A DNA stretch of 36,408 nt, taken from NCBI GenBank assembly GCA_021846565.1, contig JAJZWS010000029.1:1-36408 (forward strand), given 5' to 3'. Shown here piece by piece: positions 7,549 through 17,283 of this stretch (position 1 is the stretch's first letter; the number at the start of each line of letters is the position of its first letter). The notes under the pieces were generated by a model, which saw only the letters and a program-made list of their open reading frames with translations, was not told where the DNA came from and ran no database searches. Source of the stretch: Bacillota bacterium (GTDB lineage Bacteria; Bacillota; Sulfobacillia; Sulfobacillales; JAIMBI01). The position numbers and the translations under genes are program-made.

Positions 7549-9672
7549 GTGCCTGATTGGACCGAGGGGTTGAATGATGGACAGCAGCAGGCGGTCCTGA
7601 CCACGGAAGGCGCCGTGCTGGTGCTGGCCGGGGCGGGCAGTGGCAAAACGCGTACGCTGACCCATCGCATTGGACATCTCATTGAAGACCTGGGCGTCAG
7701 CGCCGACCGGTTGCTGGCGTTTACGTTTACCAACAAAGCCGCCACCGAAATGCAGCACCGGGTGTGGAGTCAGGTGGGAGACCGTGCGCGCTCGATGTGG
7801 GTGGGCACTTTTCACGCCACCGCGGCACGCCTGCTGCGGGAGGCGCTGCCGCTGGTGGACCGTGACCCGCGCTTTTTGGTGTATGACCAGGACGATGCCC
7901 GCACGGTGATGCGGGAAGTGGTGCGGGCTTTGAACTGGGACGAGCGGCAGTTTCCGCCGGCACAGATCCTGGCGCAGGTGAGCCGGGCGAAAAACGCGTG
8001 CCGGGGCCCCGCGGACGTCGACGACGGTACATACCTGGGCCGGCGGCTCTCGGAAGCGTACACCCTGTATCAGGAGCGGCTGGGGCGCTTAAACGCCATG
8101 GATTTCGACGACCTCATCGTAACCGCGGTCACCCTCTTGGAGACGGCGCCGGCGCTGCAGCGCTACCCGGAGCGGTTTCGCTACGTGATGGTGGATGAGT
8201 ATCAGGATACGAACCATGCGCAGTATCGGCTGATTCGCGCGCTGGCGGGCCGCCATGGCAATCTCTACGCGGTCGGCGACGACGACCAGTCCATCTATGG
8301 CTGGCGCGGGGCGGAGCTGCGCAACATCCTGGAGTTCCAGCGGGACTATCCGAACGCCGTCGTGATTCGGCTGGAACAAAATTATCGCTCGACGGCCGCT
8401 ATTTTGGATGCCGCCAATGCGGTGGTGCGGAATAACCGGTCGCGACTGGGCAAGGAGCTTTGGACCAGCCGCCCCGCCGGGGCGCTGGTGAAGTGCTTTG
8501 CGGCGGCGGACGAAGAGGCCGAGGCCTGGTTCGTCGCCCAGGGGATTCACGACCTGGTGCGCGAAGGCCATGTGCCGGACGACGTGGCTGTGCTGTACCG
8601 CACCAACGCGCAGTCGCGATCGCTGGAACTGGGCTTGGCCCGGGCCGGCATCCCGTATCGGCTGGTGGGCGGCGCGCGGTTTTACGAGCGGCGCGAGGTG
8701 AAAGATCTCATCGCCTACCTGCGCGTGATGTACAACCCGGGCGACGATTTGTCGCTGGCGCGCATCATCAATGTGCCGCGGCGCGGCATTGGGGACGTGG
8801 CGCTGGCGCGGCTCAGAGCCTACGCGGAAGGGCGCGCCATGCCGCTCGCGACCGCGCTGGACGAGGCGTACCAGGTGCCGGATCTCGCCCCGCCGGCGGC
8901 ACGAGCCTCTGCCCAGCTGGGCGCGCAGTTTCGCCAGTGGCGGCAGCGCGCGGGGGTGCCGCTGGCCGATGTGATTTTGTCGGTGGCCGAGGAAAGTGGG
9001 CTCATGCCCCAGCTCAGAGCCGAACACACCCCCGACGCCGAGGATCGGATGGCCAACATCGGGGAGCTGGCGTCCGAGGCCAAGCGCTTCCAGGACCAGC
9101 GGGGTGAGCCGGAACTGGGGGACTTTTTGGGGTGGGTCGCATTGGTGACGGATCTGGATTCCGTGAAGGAGGACCGGGGCGGGGTATGGCTCATGACCCT
9201 GCACAGTGCCAAGGGCCTGGAATTTCCGGTGGTGTTCCTGACCGGGCTGGAGGAGCGGGTGTTCCCGCACGCGCGCGCCTTAGAGGCGGAAAACGACGTC
9301 GAAGAGGAACGCCGGCTCATGTACGTGGGCATCACCCGCGCCCAGGACCAGCTGTTCCTGACGCATGCCCGTCAGCGGACCCTGAATGGCCAAACCTTGA
9401 ACAACCCGGTCTCTCGCTTTTGGGACGAGGTGCCGGCGCACATGCGGCAGGTGGTGCAGGGTCGCACCGCCACCCCAGCCCACGCCGGGTCCGGCGGCCG
9501 GACCCTCACGTTCGCGGAGGGCGAGCGCGTGCGCCATCCCCGCTTTGGGTGGGGCACGGTGGTGACCAGCCGCGGTGACGGCGAAGAACTGGAAGTCACG
9601 GTGGCGTTTCCCGGTGGTGGCATTCGGTCGCTTTTGGCCCGCTACGCCCAGCTGGAGCGAGAAAACGCGTGA
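7549..9672 (+). CDS. pcrA: ATP-dependent DNA helicase PcrA/UvrD
   Basis: The 707-residue product is a superfamily 1A 3'-5' DNA helicase of repair and plasmid replication. Motifs are in order: Walker A GAGSGKT (residues 28-34), Walker B/DExx DEYQDTN, motif III DDQSIYGWRGA, motif IV NYRST, motif V LHSAKGLEFPVVF and motif VI YVGITRAQ. The C-terminal RHPRFGWGTVV block is the Tudor-like domain that in PcrA contacts RNA polymerase. Length is normal. GTG was chosen as start because the frame upstream runs into the -10 box. Its stop overlaps the ligA start (GTGA), the classic Firmicute pcrA-ligA pair, so the two are probably translationally coupled. Confidence 0.97.
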   Translation: MPDWTEGLNDGQQQAVLTTEGAVLVLAGAGSGKTRTLTHRIGHLIEDLGVSADRLLAFTFTNKAATEMQHRVWSQVGDRARSMWVGTFHATAARLLREALPLVDRDPRFLVYDQDDARTVMREVVRALNWDERQFPPAQILAQVSRAKNACRGPADVDDGTYLGRRLSEAYTLYQERLGRLNAMDFDDLIVTAVTLLETAPALQRYPERFRYVMVDEYQDTNHAQYRLIRALAGRHGNLYAVGDDDQSIYGWRGAELRNILEFQRDYPNAVVIRLEQNYRSTAAILDAANAVVRNNRSRLGKELWTSRPAGALVKCFAAADEEAEAWFVAQGIHDLVREGHVPDDVAVLYRTNAQSRSLELGLARAGIPYRLVGGARFYERREVKDLIAYLRVMYNPGDDLSLARIINVPRRGIGDVALARLRAYAEGRAMPLATALDEAYQVPDLAPPAARASAQLGAQFRQWRQRAGVPLADVILSVAEESGLMPQLRAEHTPDAEDRMANIGELASEAKRFQDQRGEPELGDFLGWVALVTDLDSVKEDRGGVWLMTLHSAKGLEFPVVFLTGLEERVFPHARALEAENDVEEERRLMYVGITRAQDQLFLTHARQRTLNGQTLNNPVSRFWDEVPAHMRQVVQGRTATPAHAGSGGRTLTFAEGERVRHPRFGWGTVVTSRGDGEELEVTVAFPGGGIRSLLARYAQLERENA

Positions 9673-11696
9673 ACGGGGGCGGCTCGGCTCCCCACGACGC
9701 TGACGTCCAGAACGACCGGATGCGGTGGGACGCACTGACGAGGGAGGTGCGGCGCCACCAGCTGGCCTACCATCGAGACGACGCGCCCATCGTGCCCGAC
9801 GCCGAATACGACCGGCTGGTGGCGGAACTGGAGGAGCTGGCTCGCCGCCACCCCGACTGGGGGGCAAAGGATTCGCCGGCCGCGCGCGTCGGGGCGAAGG
9901 GGCGGTCCACGCTGGCCCCCGTGCGGTTCACGCGGCCCGTGCTGAGCCTGAACAATGCGCACAGCCGTGAGGAGCTGGCGGAGTTCATGGCGCGGGTGGG
10001 TGTGCCGGGCCCGTGGCTCGTGGAGATGAAAATCGACGGATTGTCCGTCATCCTGCGGTATCGCCAGGGAGGGCTGGTGCTGGCCGCCACCCGCGGCGAC
10101 GGGAGCATGGGCGAAGACGTCACCGCCAACGCGGCCACCGTCGCGGGCATCCCGAGCGAGCTCTCGGCACCGGTGGATGTGGAGGTGCGGGGGGAGGTGT
10201 ATCTCGCCAAAAGCCGCCTGGCCGCCTTGAACGCCGACCGGGCGGCCCGGGGCGAAGCGCTTTTGGCCAATCCGCGCAATGCGGCCGCCGGCTCGCTCCG
10301 CCAGTTGGATCCCACCATCACGGCGGCCCGGGGTTTGAGTGCCTTTGTCTACGAAATTCGCGAGGCCGAGGAGCCGCCCGCCACGCAGGGGGCGGCCCTG
10401 GCGCGCCTGGCATCGCTCGGGTTTGCAGTCGAGCCGCACTGGCAGCGGTGCGCGGATCTCGAGGCCGTGTGGCAGTTTGTCCAACAGTGGAGCGAGGAGC
10501 GCCGGACGTTGGACTACGACACCGATGGCCTGGTGGTCAAACTGGACGACCTCGGGAGGGCGGCGCGCCTGGGGGCCACCCAGAAAGCGCCGCGCGCGGC
10601 GGTGGCGTTCAAGTACCCCCCCGATGAGGATGTGGCCACGGTGCTGGGCATCCGACTCACGGTGGGCCGGACCGGCGCCGTGACGCCGACGGCCGAGCTG
10701 TCGCCGGTGCAGCTGGGGGGGACCACCGTCACGCGAGCATCATTGCACAACGCCAACATCCTGGAGCGCTTGGACGTGCGCGTGGGAGACCGCGTGGTGG
10801 TGCGGAAGGCCGGCGAAATCATTCCCGAAATTGTGTCCGTGCTGAGCACCGAACGTACGGGCAGCGAAGGGCCCTTTGTGTACCCCGACGCGTGTCCGGA
10901 CTGTGGCACTCCCCTGGTGCGAGAGCCGGATGAGGTGGACATTCGCTGCCCGGCGGCCCTCACCTGTCCCGCTCAGCGTCGCGAGGGACTCATCCACTAC
11001 GGATCCCGCGGGGCTTTGGACATTGCCGGGTTGGGTGACAAGACCGTGGACCAGCTGCTCTCCGCCGGCTGGCTGGCGACCCCCGTCGACCTGTACGCCC
11101 TGTCCGCGGACCGCTTGGCCGAACTGCCGCGGTTCGGCCCGGTGGCCGCGGACAACCTCGTGCGCGCGGTGGCGGCCAGCCGATCCCAACCGCTGTCGCG
11201 TCTGTTGGTGGCGTTTGGCATACGCCACGTGGGTGAGCGGGTCGCGGCCGCCCTGGCCGGGCATTTTCGCACGCTGGACGCGCTCATGGCAGCGGACGCG
11301 GACGAGGTGGCGGCCGTGCCCGGCGTGGGTTCCATCATCGCGGGCAGTGTCGTGGCGTTCTTTGAGGCGCCGGCGGGCCAGGCGCTGGTGGAGGGACTTC
11401 GTCGCGCCGGCGTGAATTTTGCCGAGCCGGAAGGAGATCGGGGGACGGAGGAGGGACCCCTGTCCGGCCAGTCGGTGGTGATCACGGGGACGCTGGCGCA
11501 CGCCAGCCGCCGCGAGGCGGAGGAAGCAGTGACGCGGGGGGGTGGTCGTGTGCAGTCCGCCGTGACGCGCCAAACCACGCTGGTCGTGGCGGGAGAGGGG
11601 GCGGGCAGCAAACTGGCCCGAGCCCGCGCGCTCGAAATTGAAGTGGTTGACGAGCAGGAATTTTGGTCGAGAGTGGCGAATGAATCCCCTCCTTAA
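9669..11696 (+). CDS. ligA: NAD-dependent DNA ligase LigA
   Basis: The 675-residue protein seals nicks in duplex DNA using NAD+. The N-terminal Ia domain binds NMN (YHRDDAPIVPDAEYD). The adenylation motif EMKIDG has the nucleotide-accepting lysine at about residue 121. An OB fold follows, then a four-cysteine zinc finger (CPDCG ... C-P-A-A-L-T-C), helix-hairpin-helix repeats, and a C-terminal BRCT domain beginning GPLSGQSVVITGTL. All expected domains are present at normal length. The GTG start overlaps the pcrA stop; an internal ATG at 9720 (MRWDAL) is an alternative that would still keep domain Ia. The gene is probably co-transcribed with pcrA. Confidence 0.97.
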   Translation: MNGGGSAPHDADVQNDRMRWDALTREVRRHQLAYHRDDAPIVPDAEYDRLVAELEELARRHPDWGAKDSPAARVGAKGRSTLAPVRFTRPVLSLNNAHSREELAEFMARVGVPGPWLVEMKIDGLSVILRYRQGGLVLAATRGDGSMGEDVTANAATVAGIPSELSAPVDVEVRGEVYLAKSRLAALNADRAARGEALLANPRNAAAGSLRQLDPTITAARGLSAFVYEIREAEEPPATQGAALARLASLGFAVEPHWQRCADLEAVWQFVQQWSEERRTLDYDTDGLVVKLDDLGRAARLGATQKAPRAAVAFKYPPDEDVATVLGIRLTVGRTGAVTPTAELSPVQLGGTTVTRASLHNANILERLDVRVGDRVVVRKAGEIIPEIVSVLSTERTGSEGPFVYPDACPDCGTPLVREPDEVDIRCPAALTCPAQRREGLIHYGSRGALDIAGLGDKTVDQLLSAGWLATPVDLYALSADRLAELPRFGPVAADNLVRAVAASRSQPLSRLLVAFGIRHVGERVAAALAGHFRTLDALMAADADEVAAVPGVGSIIAGSVVAFFEAPAGQALVEGLRRAGVNFAEPEGDRGTEEGPLSGQSVVITGTLAHASRREAEEAVTRGGGRVQSAVTRQTTLVVAGEGAGSKLARARALEIEVVDEQEFWSRVANESPP

Positions 11697-11739
11697 TCCC
11701 GCGCGCTACTGGCGACCGATGCTTCGGATGGGTTTTCCA

Positions 11740-11769
11740 TTGCCGGCCGGGTGGCCAGACCACTATAAT
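11740..11769 (+). promoter_or_regulatory. Promoter of the oppDF genes
   Basis: TTGCCG (11740-11745) and a perfect TATAAT (11764-11769) are 18 bases apart in the ligA-oppD gap. The leader to the oppD GTG would be about 60 bases and ends with GGGAGGGA as ribosome binding site. This suggests the ABC-transporter genes are not simply part of the pcrA-ligA operon. Confidence 0.65.
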
Positions 11770-11838
11770 GTGCGTCAAATCGCTGAATGATGTGTCGCAG
11801 AAGAACGGCGAAGCCGTGAGAGAGAGGGAGGGAAGCCG

Positions 11839-12837
11839 GTGGCACAGCGGGTATTGGAGGTGCACGACCTTCAGACGCACTTCACGGGGGAGCGGGGCGA
11901 AGTTGTCCCAGCCGTAGAGCACGTGAGCTTCTACGTCGACGCGGAAGAGACGCTGGGCATCGTGGGAGAGTCGGGCTGTGGCAAGAGCGTCACCTCGTTG
12001 TCCGTGATGCAGCTGGTGCCAAATCCTCCGGGAAAGATTGTCGGGGGGGAAATTCTTTTTGACGGCCAGGACCTGCTGAAAAAGTCGCCTGACGAGATGC
12101 GCAAGATCCGCGGCAAAGATATTGCGATGATTTTTCAGGAACCCATGACGTCGTTGAACCCGGTGTACACCGTGGGGGACCAAATTGCCGAAGCCGTCAT
12201 GCTCCACCAGAAGGTTGATAAGCGCGAGGCGATGAAGCGTGCCACCGAGATGTTGCGGCTGGTGGGCATTCCGGCGCCGGAGCGCCGCGTCCGCGAATAC
12301 CCGCACGCTCTGTCGGGCGGGATGCGGCAGCGCGTCATGATTGCCATGGCGCTGTCGTGCAACCCCCGCCTGCTGATTGCCGATGAGCCCACCACGGCGT
12401 TGGACGTGACCATTCAGGCGCAGATCCTGGAACTGATGAAAGAAATCAAGCAGAACTTCCACACGTCGATCATGCTCATCACCCACGACTTGGGCGTCGT
12501 CGCCGAGATGACGGACCGAGTGATGGTGATGTACGCGGGCAAAGTCGTCGAAGAGGCGCCGACACCCGACCTGTTTTCCGAGCCGATGCATCCGTACACC
12601 CGGGGGCTGATGGAGTCCATTCCCCGTCTGGACACGGAGGCCCACGCCAAACTGCACGTGATCGAGGGAACCGTGCCCAACTTGGCGCATCTGCCGCCGG
12701 GATGCAGCTTCGCGCCGCGGTGTGGGAACGCGATGCCCATCTGCACCACCAAGACGCCGGTGCTCACTCAAGTGGCGGACAATCGCAAGGTGAGTTGCTG
12801 GCTCCATGTCGACCACGGTGAGGAGGCGGTGTCATGA
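11839..12837 (+). CDS. oppD: Peptide/nickel ABC transporter ATPase, OppD/DppD type
   Basis: The 332-residue ATPase subunit belongs to the oligopeptide/dipeptide importer class. It has Walker A GESGCGKS, signature LSGGMRQRV, Walker [13 protein letters not shown] and the H-loop ITHDLGVV. The C-terminal oligo_HPY extension contains the cysteine-rich stretch [14 protein letters not shown], which in several family members carries a 4Fe-4S cluster. The first of two ATPase genes, it overlaps oppF by four bases (ATGA). No permease (OppB/C) or substrate-binding protein (OppA) gene is next to it, so the membrane parts must be encoded elsewhere. The GTG start is preceded by GGGAGGGA. Confidence 0.93.
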   Translation: MAQRVLEVHDLQTHFTGERGEVVPAVEHVSFYVDAEETLGIVGESGCGKSVTSLSVMQLVPNPPGKIVGGEILFDGQDLLKKSPDEMRKIRGKDIAMIFQEPMTSLNPVYTVGDQIAEAVMLHQKVDKREAMKRATEMLRLVGIPAPERRVREYPHALSGGMRQRVMIAMALSCNPRLLIADEPTTALDVTIQAQILELMKEIKQNFHTSIMLITHDLGVVAEMTDRVMVMYAGKVVEEAPTPDLFSEPMHPYTRGLMESIPRLDTEAHAKLHVIEGTVPNLAHLPPGCSFAPRCGNAMPICTTKTPVLTQVADNRKVSCWLHVDHGEEAVS

Positions 12838-13838
12838 GCGTGGTGGACAAGGCCGCAGCGGAGCAGGAACTGCCCGAGAACCTTTTGGAGGTGCATGACC
12901 TCAAAAAGTACTTCCCCATCACCGGTGGGGTGCTGTCGCGCGTGGTGGCCTACGTGCGCGCGGTGGACGGGGTTTCCTTCAATGTCAAGCGGGGCGAAAC
13001 CTTTGGGCTGGTGGGCGAGTCGGGCTGTGGTAAGTCCACGACCGGTCGGGCTATCCTGCGCCTGCAGGAGCCGACGTCCGGATCCGTGCTGTACAACGGT
13101 CAGGACATCGTGAAGTACAACAAGAACGACATGCGGTCGATCCGGCGGGAGATGCAGATTATCTTCCAGGACCCCTACGGATCGCTGAACCCGCGCATGT
13201 CGGTGGGACAAATCATTCAGGAGCCGTTGGACATTCACCGGATGGGCACCAAGAAAGAGCGCCAGGAGCGCGTCAAGGAATTGTTGAATGTGGTGGGCCT
13301 GGCGCCCTATCACACGCGCCGGTACCCACACGAGTTTTCGGGGGGCCAGCGCCAGCGCATCGGGATTGCGCGGGCGTTGGCGCTCAACCCGAAGCTCATC
13401 GTGGCCGACGAGCCGGTCTCGGCGTTGGACGTGTCGATTCAGTCACAGATCCTGAACCTCATGGAAGGCCTCCAGGAGCAGTTTGGGCTCACCTACGTGT
13501 TTATTGCGCACGGGCTGAACGTCATTCGGCACATCTCCGACCGCGTGGGGGTCATGTATCTCGGCGTGATGATGGAGATGGGCAATGCAGACGACTTGTA
13601 CCGTCGACCGGTCCACCCGTACACCGAGGCGCTGTTTTCCGCCATTCCCATTCCCAACCCGGCGATGCGCCGCGAACGCATCATTTTGACCGGGGATGTC
13701 CCGAGCCCGGTGAACCCGCCGTCCGGTTGCCGCTTTCATACGCGGTGCCCCATCGCCGAGGAAGTGTGCAAGGTCGACGTGCCCGAGCTGAAGGACATCG
13801 GCGGCGGCCATTTGGTCGCCTGCCATCTGCGGACCTAG
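12834..13838 (+). CDS. oppF: Peptide/nickel ABC transporter ATPase, OppF/DppF type
   Basis: The 334-residue partner ATPase of OppD has Walker [10 protein letters not shown], signature [10 protein letters not shown], Walker [13 protein letters not shown] and the C-terminal oligo_HPY motif with [14 protein letters not shown]. An oddity is the H-loop, which reads FIAHGLNVI instead of the usual FIAHDLSVV: the catalytic histidine is kept but the following aspartate is a glycine. Length and all other motifs are normal, so the protein is probably functional as a heterodimer with OppD. The ATG overlaps the oppD stop, and a strong terminator follows the gene, marking the end of a two-gene unit. Confidence 0.93.
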   Translation: MSVVDKAAAEQELPENLLEVHDLKKYFPITGGVLSRVVAYVRAVDGVSFNVKRGETFGLVGESGCGKSTTGRAILRLQEPTSGSVLYNGQDIVKYNKNDMRSIRREMQIIFQDPYGSLNPRMSVGQIIQEPLDIHRMGTKKERQERVKELLNVVGLAPYHTRRYPHEFSGGQRQRIGIARALALNPKLIVADEPVSALDVSIQSQILNLMEGLQEQFGLTYVFIAHGLNVIRHISDRVGVMYLGVMMEMGNADDLYRRPVHPYTEALFSAIPIPNPAMRRERIILTGDVPSPVNPPSGCRFHTRCPIAEEVCKVDVPELKDIGGGHLVACHLRT

Positions 13839-13854
13839 CTCGATCCCCGACCTC

Positions 13855-13884
13855 GCGAGCACCGACACTCCGGTGCTCGCTTTG
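13855..13884 (+). terminator. Intrinsic terminator after oppF
   Basis: GCGAGCACCG (13855-13864) pairs perfectly with CGGTGCTCGC (13871-13880) around a six-base loop and is followed by TTTGT. It ends the oppDF transcript before the gatCAB promoter. Confidence 0.75.
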
Positions 13885-13926
13885 TCTGTGCTCCACACGC
13901 CCCGGGACGGACCGTGTGTGCCGCGC

Positions 13927-13955
13927 TTGGACCCTTGGCGGCGTTCGTTTATTCT
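13927..13955 (+). promoter_or_regulatory. Promoter of the gatCAB-rlmD operon
   Basis: TTGGAC (13927-13932) and TATTCT (13950-13955) have an exact 17-base spacer. Transcription would start near 13962, giving a leader of about 40 bases before the gatC TTG codon. This position also rules out the longer in-frame gatC extensions that begin upstream. Confidence 0.6.
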
Positions 13956-14001
13956 GGGCGGGCAGAAAAAAGTTGGCCGGCTGAAGGGATGGGGGCGTTC
14001 G

Positions 14002-14343
14002 TTGAGCCAGGAAGATGCCAGTGCGATCCAGGGAGCGGCTCGGGTGGCCTGGGTGGCCCAGCTGGCCCGCCTCAGGGTAGAGCCCGAGGAGGCGGTGGCC
14101 CTGGGACAGGATTTGGACGGGGTGTTGGAACATGTGTCGACGCTGCAGGCCTTGGATACCGAAGGTGTCGACGCCTTCGTGCCCCCGGCGGTGGCCCCCG
14201 ATCCGTGGCGGGATGACGCCGTTGTGCCGGGTCTGGATCGGTCGGTGGCGCTGGCGGCGGCCCCAGCGGCGCGCGACGGTCAGTTTTGGGTGCCACGCAT
14301 TGTGAGCGCCCCGGCGGCCCAGTCCGGTGAGGGCCAGCCATGA
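14002..14343 (+). CDS. gatC: Asp-tRNA(Asn)/Glu-tRNA(Gln) amidotransferase subunit C
   Basis: This small (113-residue) subunit stabilises GatA and holds the GatAB complex together. The family core VAWVAQLARLRVEPEE is at about residues 14-29, followed by the DLDGVLEHVSTLQALDTEGV helix. The C-terminal tail ends WVPRIV, the usual GatC ending. The TTG start is inferred: GGGGG lies six bases upstream, the start follows the likely promoter, and it gives a length close to the family norm (about 95-100). Upstream in-frame sequence to 13873 overlaps the promoter and terminator. The stop overlaps the gatA ATG. Confidence 0.88.
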   Translation: MSQEDASAIQGAARVAWVAQLARLRVEPEEAVALGQDLDGVLEHVSTLQALDTEGVDAFVPPAVAPDPWRDDAVVPGLDRSVALAAAPAARDGQFWVPRIVSAPAAQSGEGQP

Positions 14344-15809
14344 CCCCTGGAGACGAAAGCGTCGCGGAAAGCGCACGCGCGGTCCATCAGGGCGCGTCGG
14401 CGGTCCGCCGGGTGGAGGCCGCACTCGCGCACCTCGCGGAGACGGAGCCCCGATTGCACGCGTACCTGCATGTGCGTGCGGACGGGGCACTGGCCGACGC
14501 GGCTGAACTGGACCGCCTGGGTCCGGAGGCGCGGGCCGCGCTGCCGCTCGCGGGGGTGGTGGTCGCGGTCAAGGACAATCTGGTCCTAAAAGATACCCCC
14601 ACGACGGCGGGCTCAAAAATTTTGGAAGGGTATCGACCGCCGTATACCGCGACGGCGGTGGCACGCCTGCAGGCGGCGGGCGCCTTGGTGATCGGAAAAA
14701 CCAATCTGGACGAGTTTGCAATGGGGTCTTCCACGGAGCATTCGGCTTATGGCCCAACGAAAAATCCTTGGGACGTCACCCGCGTTCCCGGTGGGTCGAG
14801 CGGCGGGTCGGCGGCCGCGGTAGCTGCGGGCACCGCCCTCGTCGCGCTCGGCTCCGACACGGGCGGCTCGGTGCGCCAGCCCGCCGCGTTCTGCGGCGTG
14901 GTGGGGCTCAAGCCCACGTACGGCCGGGTGTCGCGCTACGGTCTGTTGGCCTTTGCGTCGTCGTTGGACCAGGTGGGGCCGCTGGGACGCCGGGTGGCGG
15001 ACGTTGCCCAGGTGTTTCAGGTGATGGCCGGGCGGGACCCTCACGATGCCACGTCGGTGGAGGGGCCTCCCGGCGGTCCGGTGCTGGACGCCACGGGTTC
15101 CCTGAGGGGTCTCCGGGTCGGAGTGGTGGGAAGCCAGCGGGACCAAGCCGGCCCCGAGGCTAGAACGGCGCTGGATGAAGCGGTAGTGGCGCTCAGCGAC
15201 CAGGGGGCCGTGGTGTCGGAGGTGGACCTGCCCCACAGCCGCTACGGCATTGCTGCGTATTATTTGGTCGCGCCGGCTGAAGCGTCCAGCAACCTGGCAC
15301 GCTACGATGGCGTGCGCTATGGCGTGCGGGGCGAGGGCCAAGACCTCGCGGAGGTTTATCTGCACACGCGCGGCGAGGGCTTTGGCACGGAAGTCAAACG
15401 GCGCATTCTGCTGGGCACGTTCGCGCTGGCCGAGGGCTATTACGACGCGTACTATCTGAAGGCCCTGAAGACGCGCACGCTGCTGGCCCAAGATTATCGC
15501 GCGGCCTTTCGGTCTGTCGATGTGCTGCTGACGCCCACGGTGCCAGAGACGGCCTTTCGGTTGGGCGAGAAGTTGGAGGACCCGTGGGCCATGTACCAGT
15601 CCGACGTCATGACGGTCGGCGCGAACCTCACGGGTCTGCCGGCGCTGTCGCTGCCGTGGAGCGTCACGGCGGGGGGACTGCCGACCGCCATCCAACTCAC
15701 CGCCCCCTGGCTGGAGGAGGCGCGGCTGTTTTCCACGGCTGCGGCGCTGGAAGCGAGCCGCGCCCAACCGTGGACGGGTCCGGCCGGCGAAGGGAGGGGC
15801 GCCTCGTGA
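14340..15809 (+). CDS. gatA: Asp-tRNA(Asn)/Glu-tRNA(Gln) amidotransferase subunit A
   Basis: The 489-residue amidase-signature subunit releases ammonia from glutamine for transamidation of misacylated Glu-tRNA(Gln) or Asp-tRNA(Asn). The Ser-cisSer-Lys triad is visible: Lys in VAVKDN (residue 78), Ser in GGSSGGS (153), and the nucleophile Ser in GSDTGGS (177). These positions match the spacing of the known GatA active site. The length is normal. The gene lies within the promoter-gatC-gatA-gatB unit with four-base overlaps on both sides. It implies that this organism makes at least one of Gln-tRNA or Asn-tRNA by the indirect route. Confidence 0.97.
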   Translation: MTPGDESVAESARAVHQGASAVRRVEAALAHLAETEPRLHAYLHVRADGALADAAELDRLGPEARAALPLAGVVVAVKDNLVLKDTPTTAGSKILEGYRPPYTATAVARLQAAGALVIGKTNLDEFAMGSSTEHSAYGPTKNPWDVTRVPGGSSGGSAAAVAAGTALVALGSDTGGSVRQPAAFCGVVGLKPTYGRVSRYGLLAFASSLDQVGPLGRRVADVAQVFQVMAGRDPHDATSVEGPPGGPVLDATGSLRGLRVGVVGSQRDQAGPEARTALDEAVVALSDQGAVVSEVDLPHSRYGIAAYYLVAPAEASSNLARYDGVRYGVRGEGQDLAEVYLHTRGEGFGTEVKRRILLGTFALAEGYYDAYYLKALKTRTLLAQDYRAAFRSVDVLLTPTVPETAFRLGEKLEDPWAMYQSDVMTVGANLTGLPALSLPWSVTAGGLPTAIQLTAPWLEEARLFSTAAALEASRAQPWTGPAGEGRGAS

Positions 15810-17281
15810 TATTGGATAACGGCGCCGAAGTGATCATCGGGCTCGAAGTGCACGTCGAGCTGGCCACGCGGACCAAGCTGTTCTGCGCCTGTCCCAGTGC
15901 GTTCGGGGCCCCGCCCAACACGGCGGTGTGCCCGGTCTGCCTGGGTCTGCCGGGCGCCCTGCCGCAGCTGAATCGCGAAGTGGTGCGGCTGGCGGCGCGG
16001 GCTGGATTGGCGCTGGGGTGCACTGTGCGCACCCGCTCGCGATTCGACCGCAAGAATTATTTTTACCCGGACCTGCCCAAGGGCTATCAGATCACACAGT
16101 ATGAGCACCCCATCTGCGAGTGGGGTGCGCTAGACGTGCCGCTGGCCGACGAACGCGTGCGCCACGTGCAGATTCGCCGCATTCACATTGAAGAAGAGGC
16201 GGGCAAGCTCATGCACGAGGGTGACAGCCTGTGGCAGGCGCGTGGCAGCCTGGTGGACTTGAACCGCGCGGGCCTGCCGCTCATAGAAATCGTTACGGAG
16301 CCGGATCTGCGCTCTCCGGACGAGGCGCGCCTGTTCCTCCGGGAGCTGGTGTCGACCCTGTCGTATCTGGATGTGTCGGACCTTCGCATGGAAGAGGGCT
16401 CAATACGCTGCGACGCGAACCTGTCGCTCAAGCCCCCGGGATTCACGGGCGTGCTGGAAGAGCTGGCGCGGGTCGAAGTGAAAAACGTCAACTCCATCCG
16501 CAATGTGGTGGCCGCCCTGGAGTCCGAGGTGCGCCGGCAGCGGGCCGTCTTGGACGCGGGAGGCCGGGTGGTCCGTGAAACCCGCGGCTTTGACGAGGTT
16601 ACGGGCAGCACGCTGCCCCAGCGCAGCAAAGAAGCGGCGAACGACTATCGCTACTTCCCCGAGCCGGACCTGCCGTGGCTGTCCGTGGATCCGGCGGTCA
16701 TCGAAGAAGAGCGTGAACGGTTGCCGCAGCTGCCGGGTGCCCGGCGCCGCCAGCTGCGGGAACGGGGGCTCGCGCCCAAAGACGCCGCCGTCATTGCGGC
16801 CGAGCCGGCGGCCGCGCGGTACTTTGCCGGGCTCACGGACCAGGGCGCCGACACGCGGCTCGCCGTGACCTGGATGCTGGGCGACCTGGCGCGGCTGCTG
16901 AATGAGACCCGCCGCGGCTACGACGAGAGTCCGGTGGGCCCGGCCGCGCTGGCTGAGCTGTTGGCCCTTATCGCCGGGGGGACACTTTCGGGGCGGATGG
17001 CCAAAGAGGTCCTGGACAAAATGTTCGAGACGGGGCAATCGGCGGCCATCGTGGTCGCGGAGGCGGGGCTCACGCAGATTTCCGACCAGGATATCCTGGC
17101 GGAGGCAGTGGGCCGCGTGCTGGCGGCGCACGCCGCTGCGGTGGCGGACTACCGGGCGGGAAAGGCACAGGCCCTCGGCTTTTTGGTTGGTCAGGTGATG
17201 AAAGCCACCCGTGGCCAGGCCAGTCCCGACGTGGTGAATCGCCTCCTGCGGGAGCGGTTGGCCGCCGACGCGGCGGTTTGA
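15806..17281 (+). CDS. gatB: Asp-tRNA(Asn)/Glu-tRNA(Gln) amidotransferase subunit B
   Basis: The 491-residue subunit binds the misacylated tRNA, phosphorylates its carboxylate and accepts ammonia from GatA. Conserved blocks are present: GLEVHVELATRTKLFC, then the zinc-binding cysteine region FCAC...NTAVCPVCLGLPG, RKNYFYPDLPKGYQI, DFNRAGxPL-like VDLNRAGLPLIEIVTEPD, and YFPEPDLPWL. The C-terminal YqeY-like tail ends KATRGQASPDVVNRLL. The GTG start overlaps the gatA stop (GTGA), with AGGGAGGGG just upstream. In-frame sequence back to 15584 is only a shadow of gatA. Confidence 0.97.
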   Translation: MILDNGAEVIIGLEVHVELATRTKLFCACPSAFGAPPNTAVCPVCLGLPGALPQLNREVVRLAARAGLALGCTVRTRSRFDRKNYFYPDLPKGYQITQYEHPICEWGALDVPLADERVRHVQIRRIHIEEEAGKLMHEGDSLWQARGSLVDLNRAGLPLIEIVTEPDLRSPDEARLFLRELVSTLSYLDVSDLRMEEGSIRCDANLSLKPPGFTGVLEELARVEVKNVNSIRNVVAALESEVRRQRAVLDAGGRVVRETRGFDEVTGSTLPQRSKEAANDYRYFPEPDLPWLSVDPAVIEEERERLPQLPGARRRQLRERGLAPKDAAVIAAEPAAARYFAGLTDQGADTRLAVTWMLGDLARLLNETRRGYDESPVGPAALAELLALIAGGTLSGRMAKEVLDKMFETGQSAAIVVAEAGLTQISDQDILAEAVGRVLAAHAAAVADYRAGKAQALGFLVGQVMKATRGQASPDVVNRLLRERLAADAAV

Positions 17282-17283
17282 GC

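Noticed and set aside
8089-9270. 393-codon open frame opposite pcrA
   Set aside because: All PcrA helicase motifs are on the plus strand; the minus frame has no motif and an unlikely composition.
11482-12816. 444-codon open frame opposite ligA/oppD
   Set aside because: It crosses a promoter and two clear genes on the other strand and has no recognisable domain.
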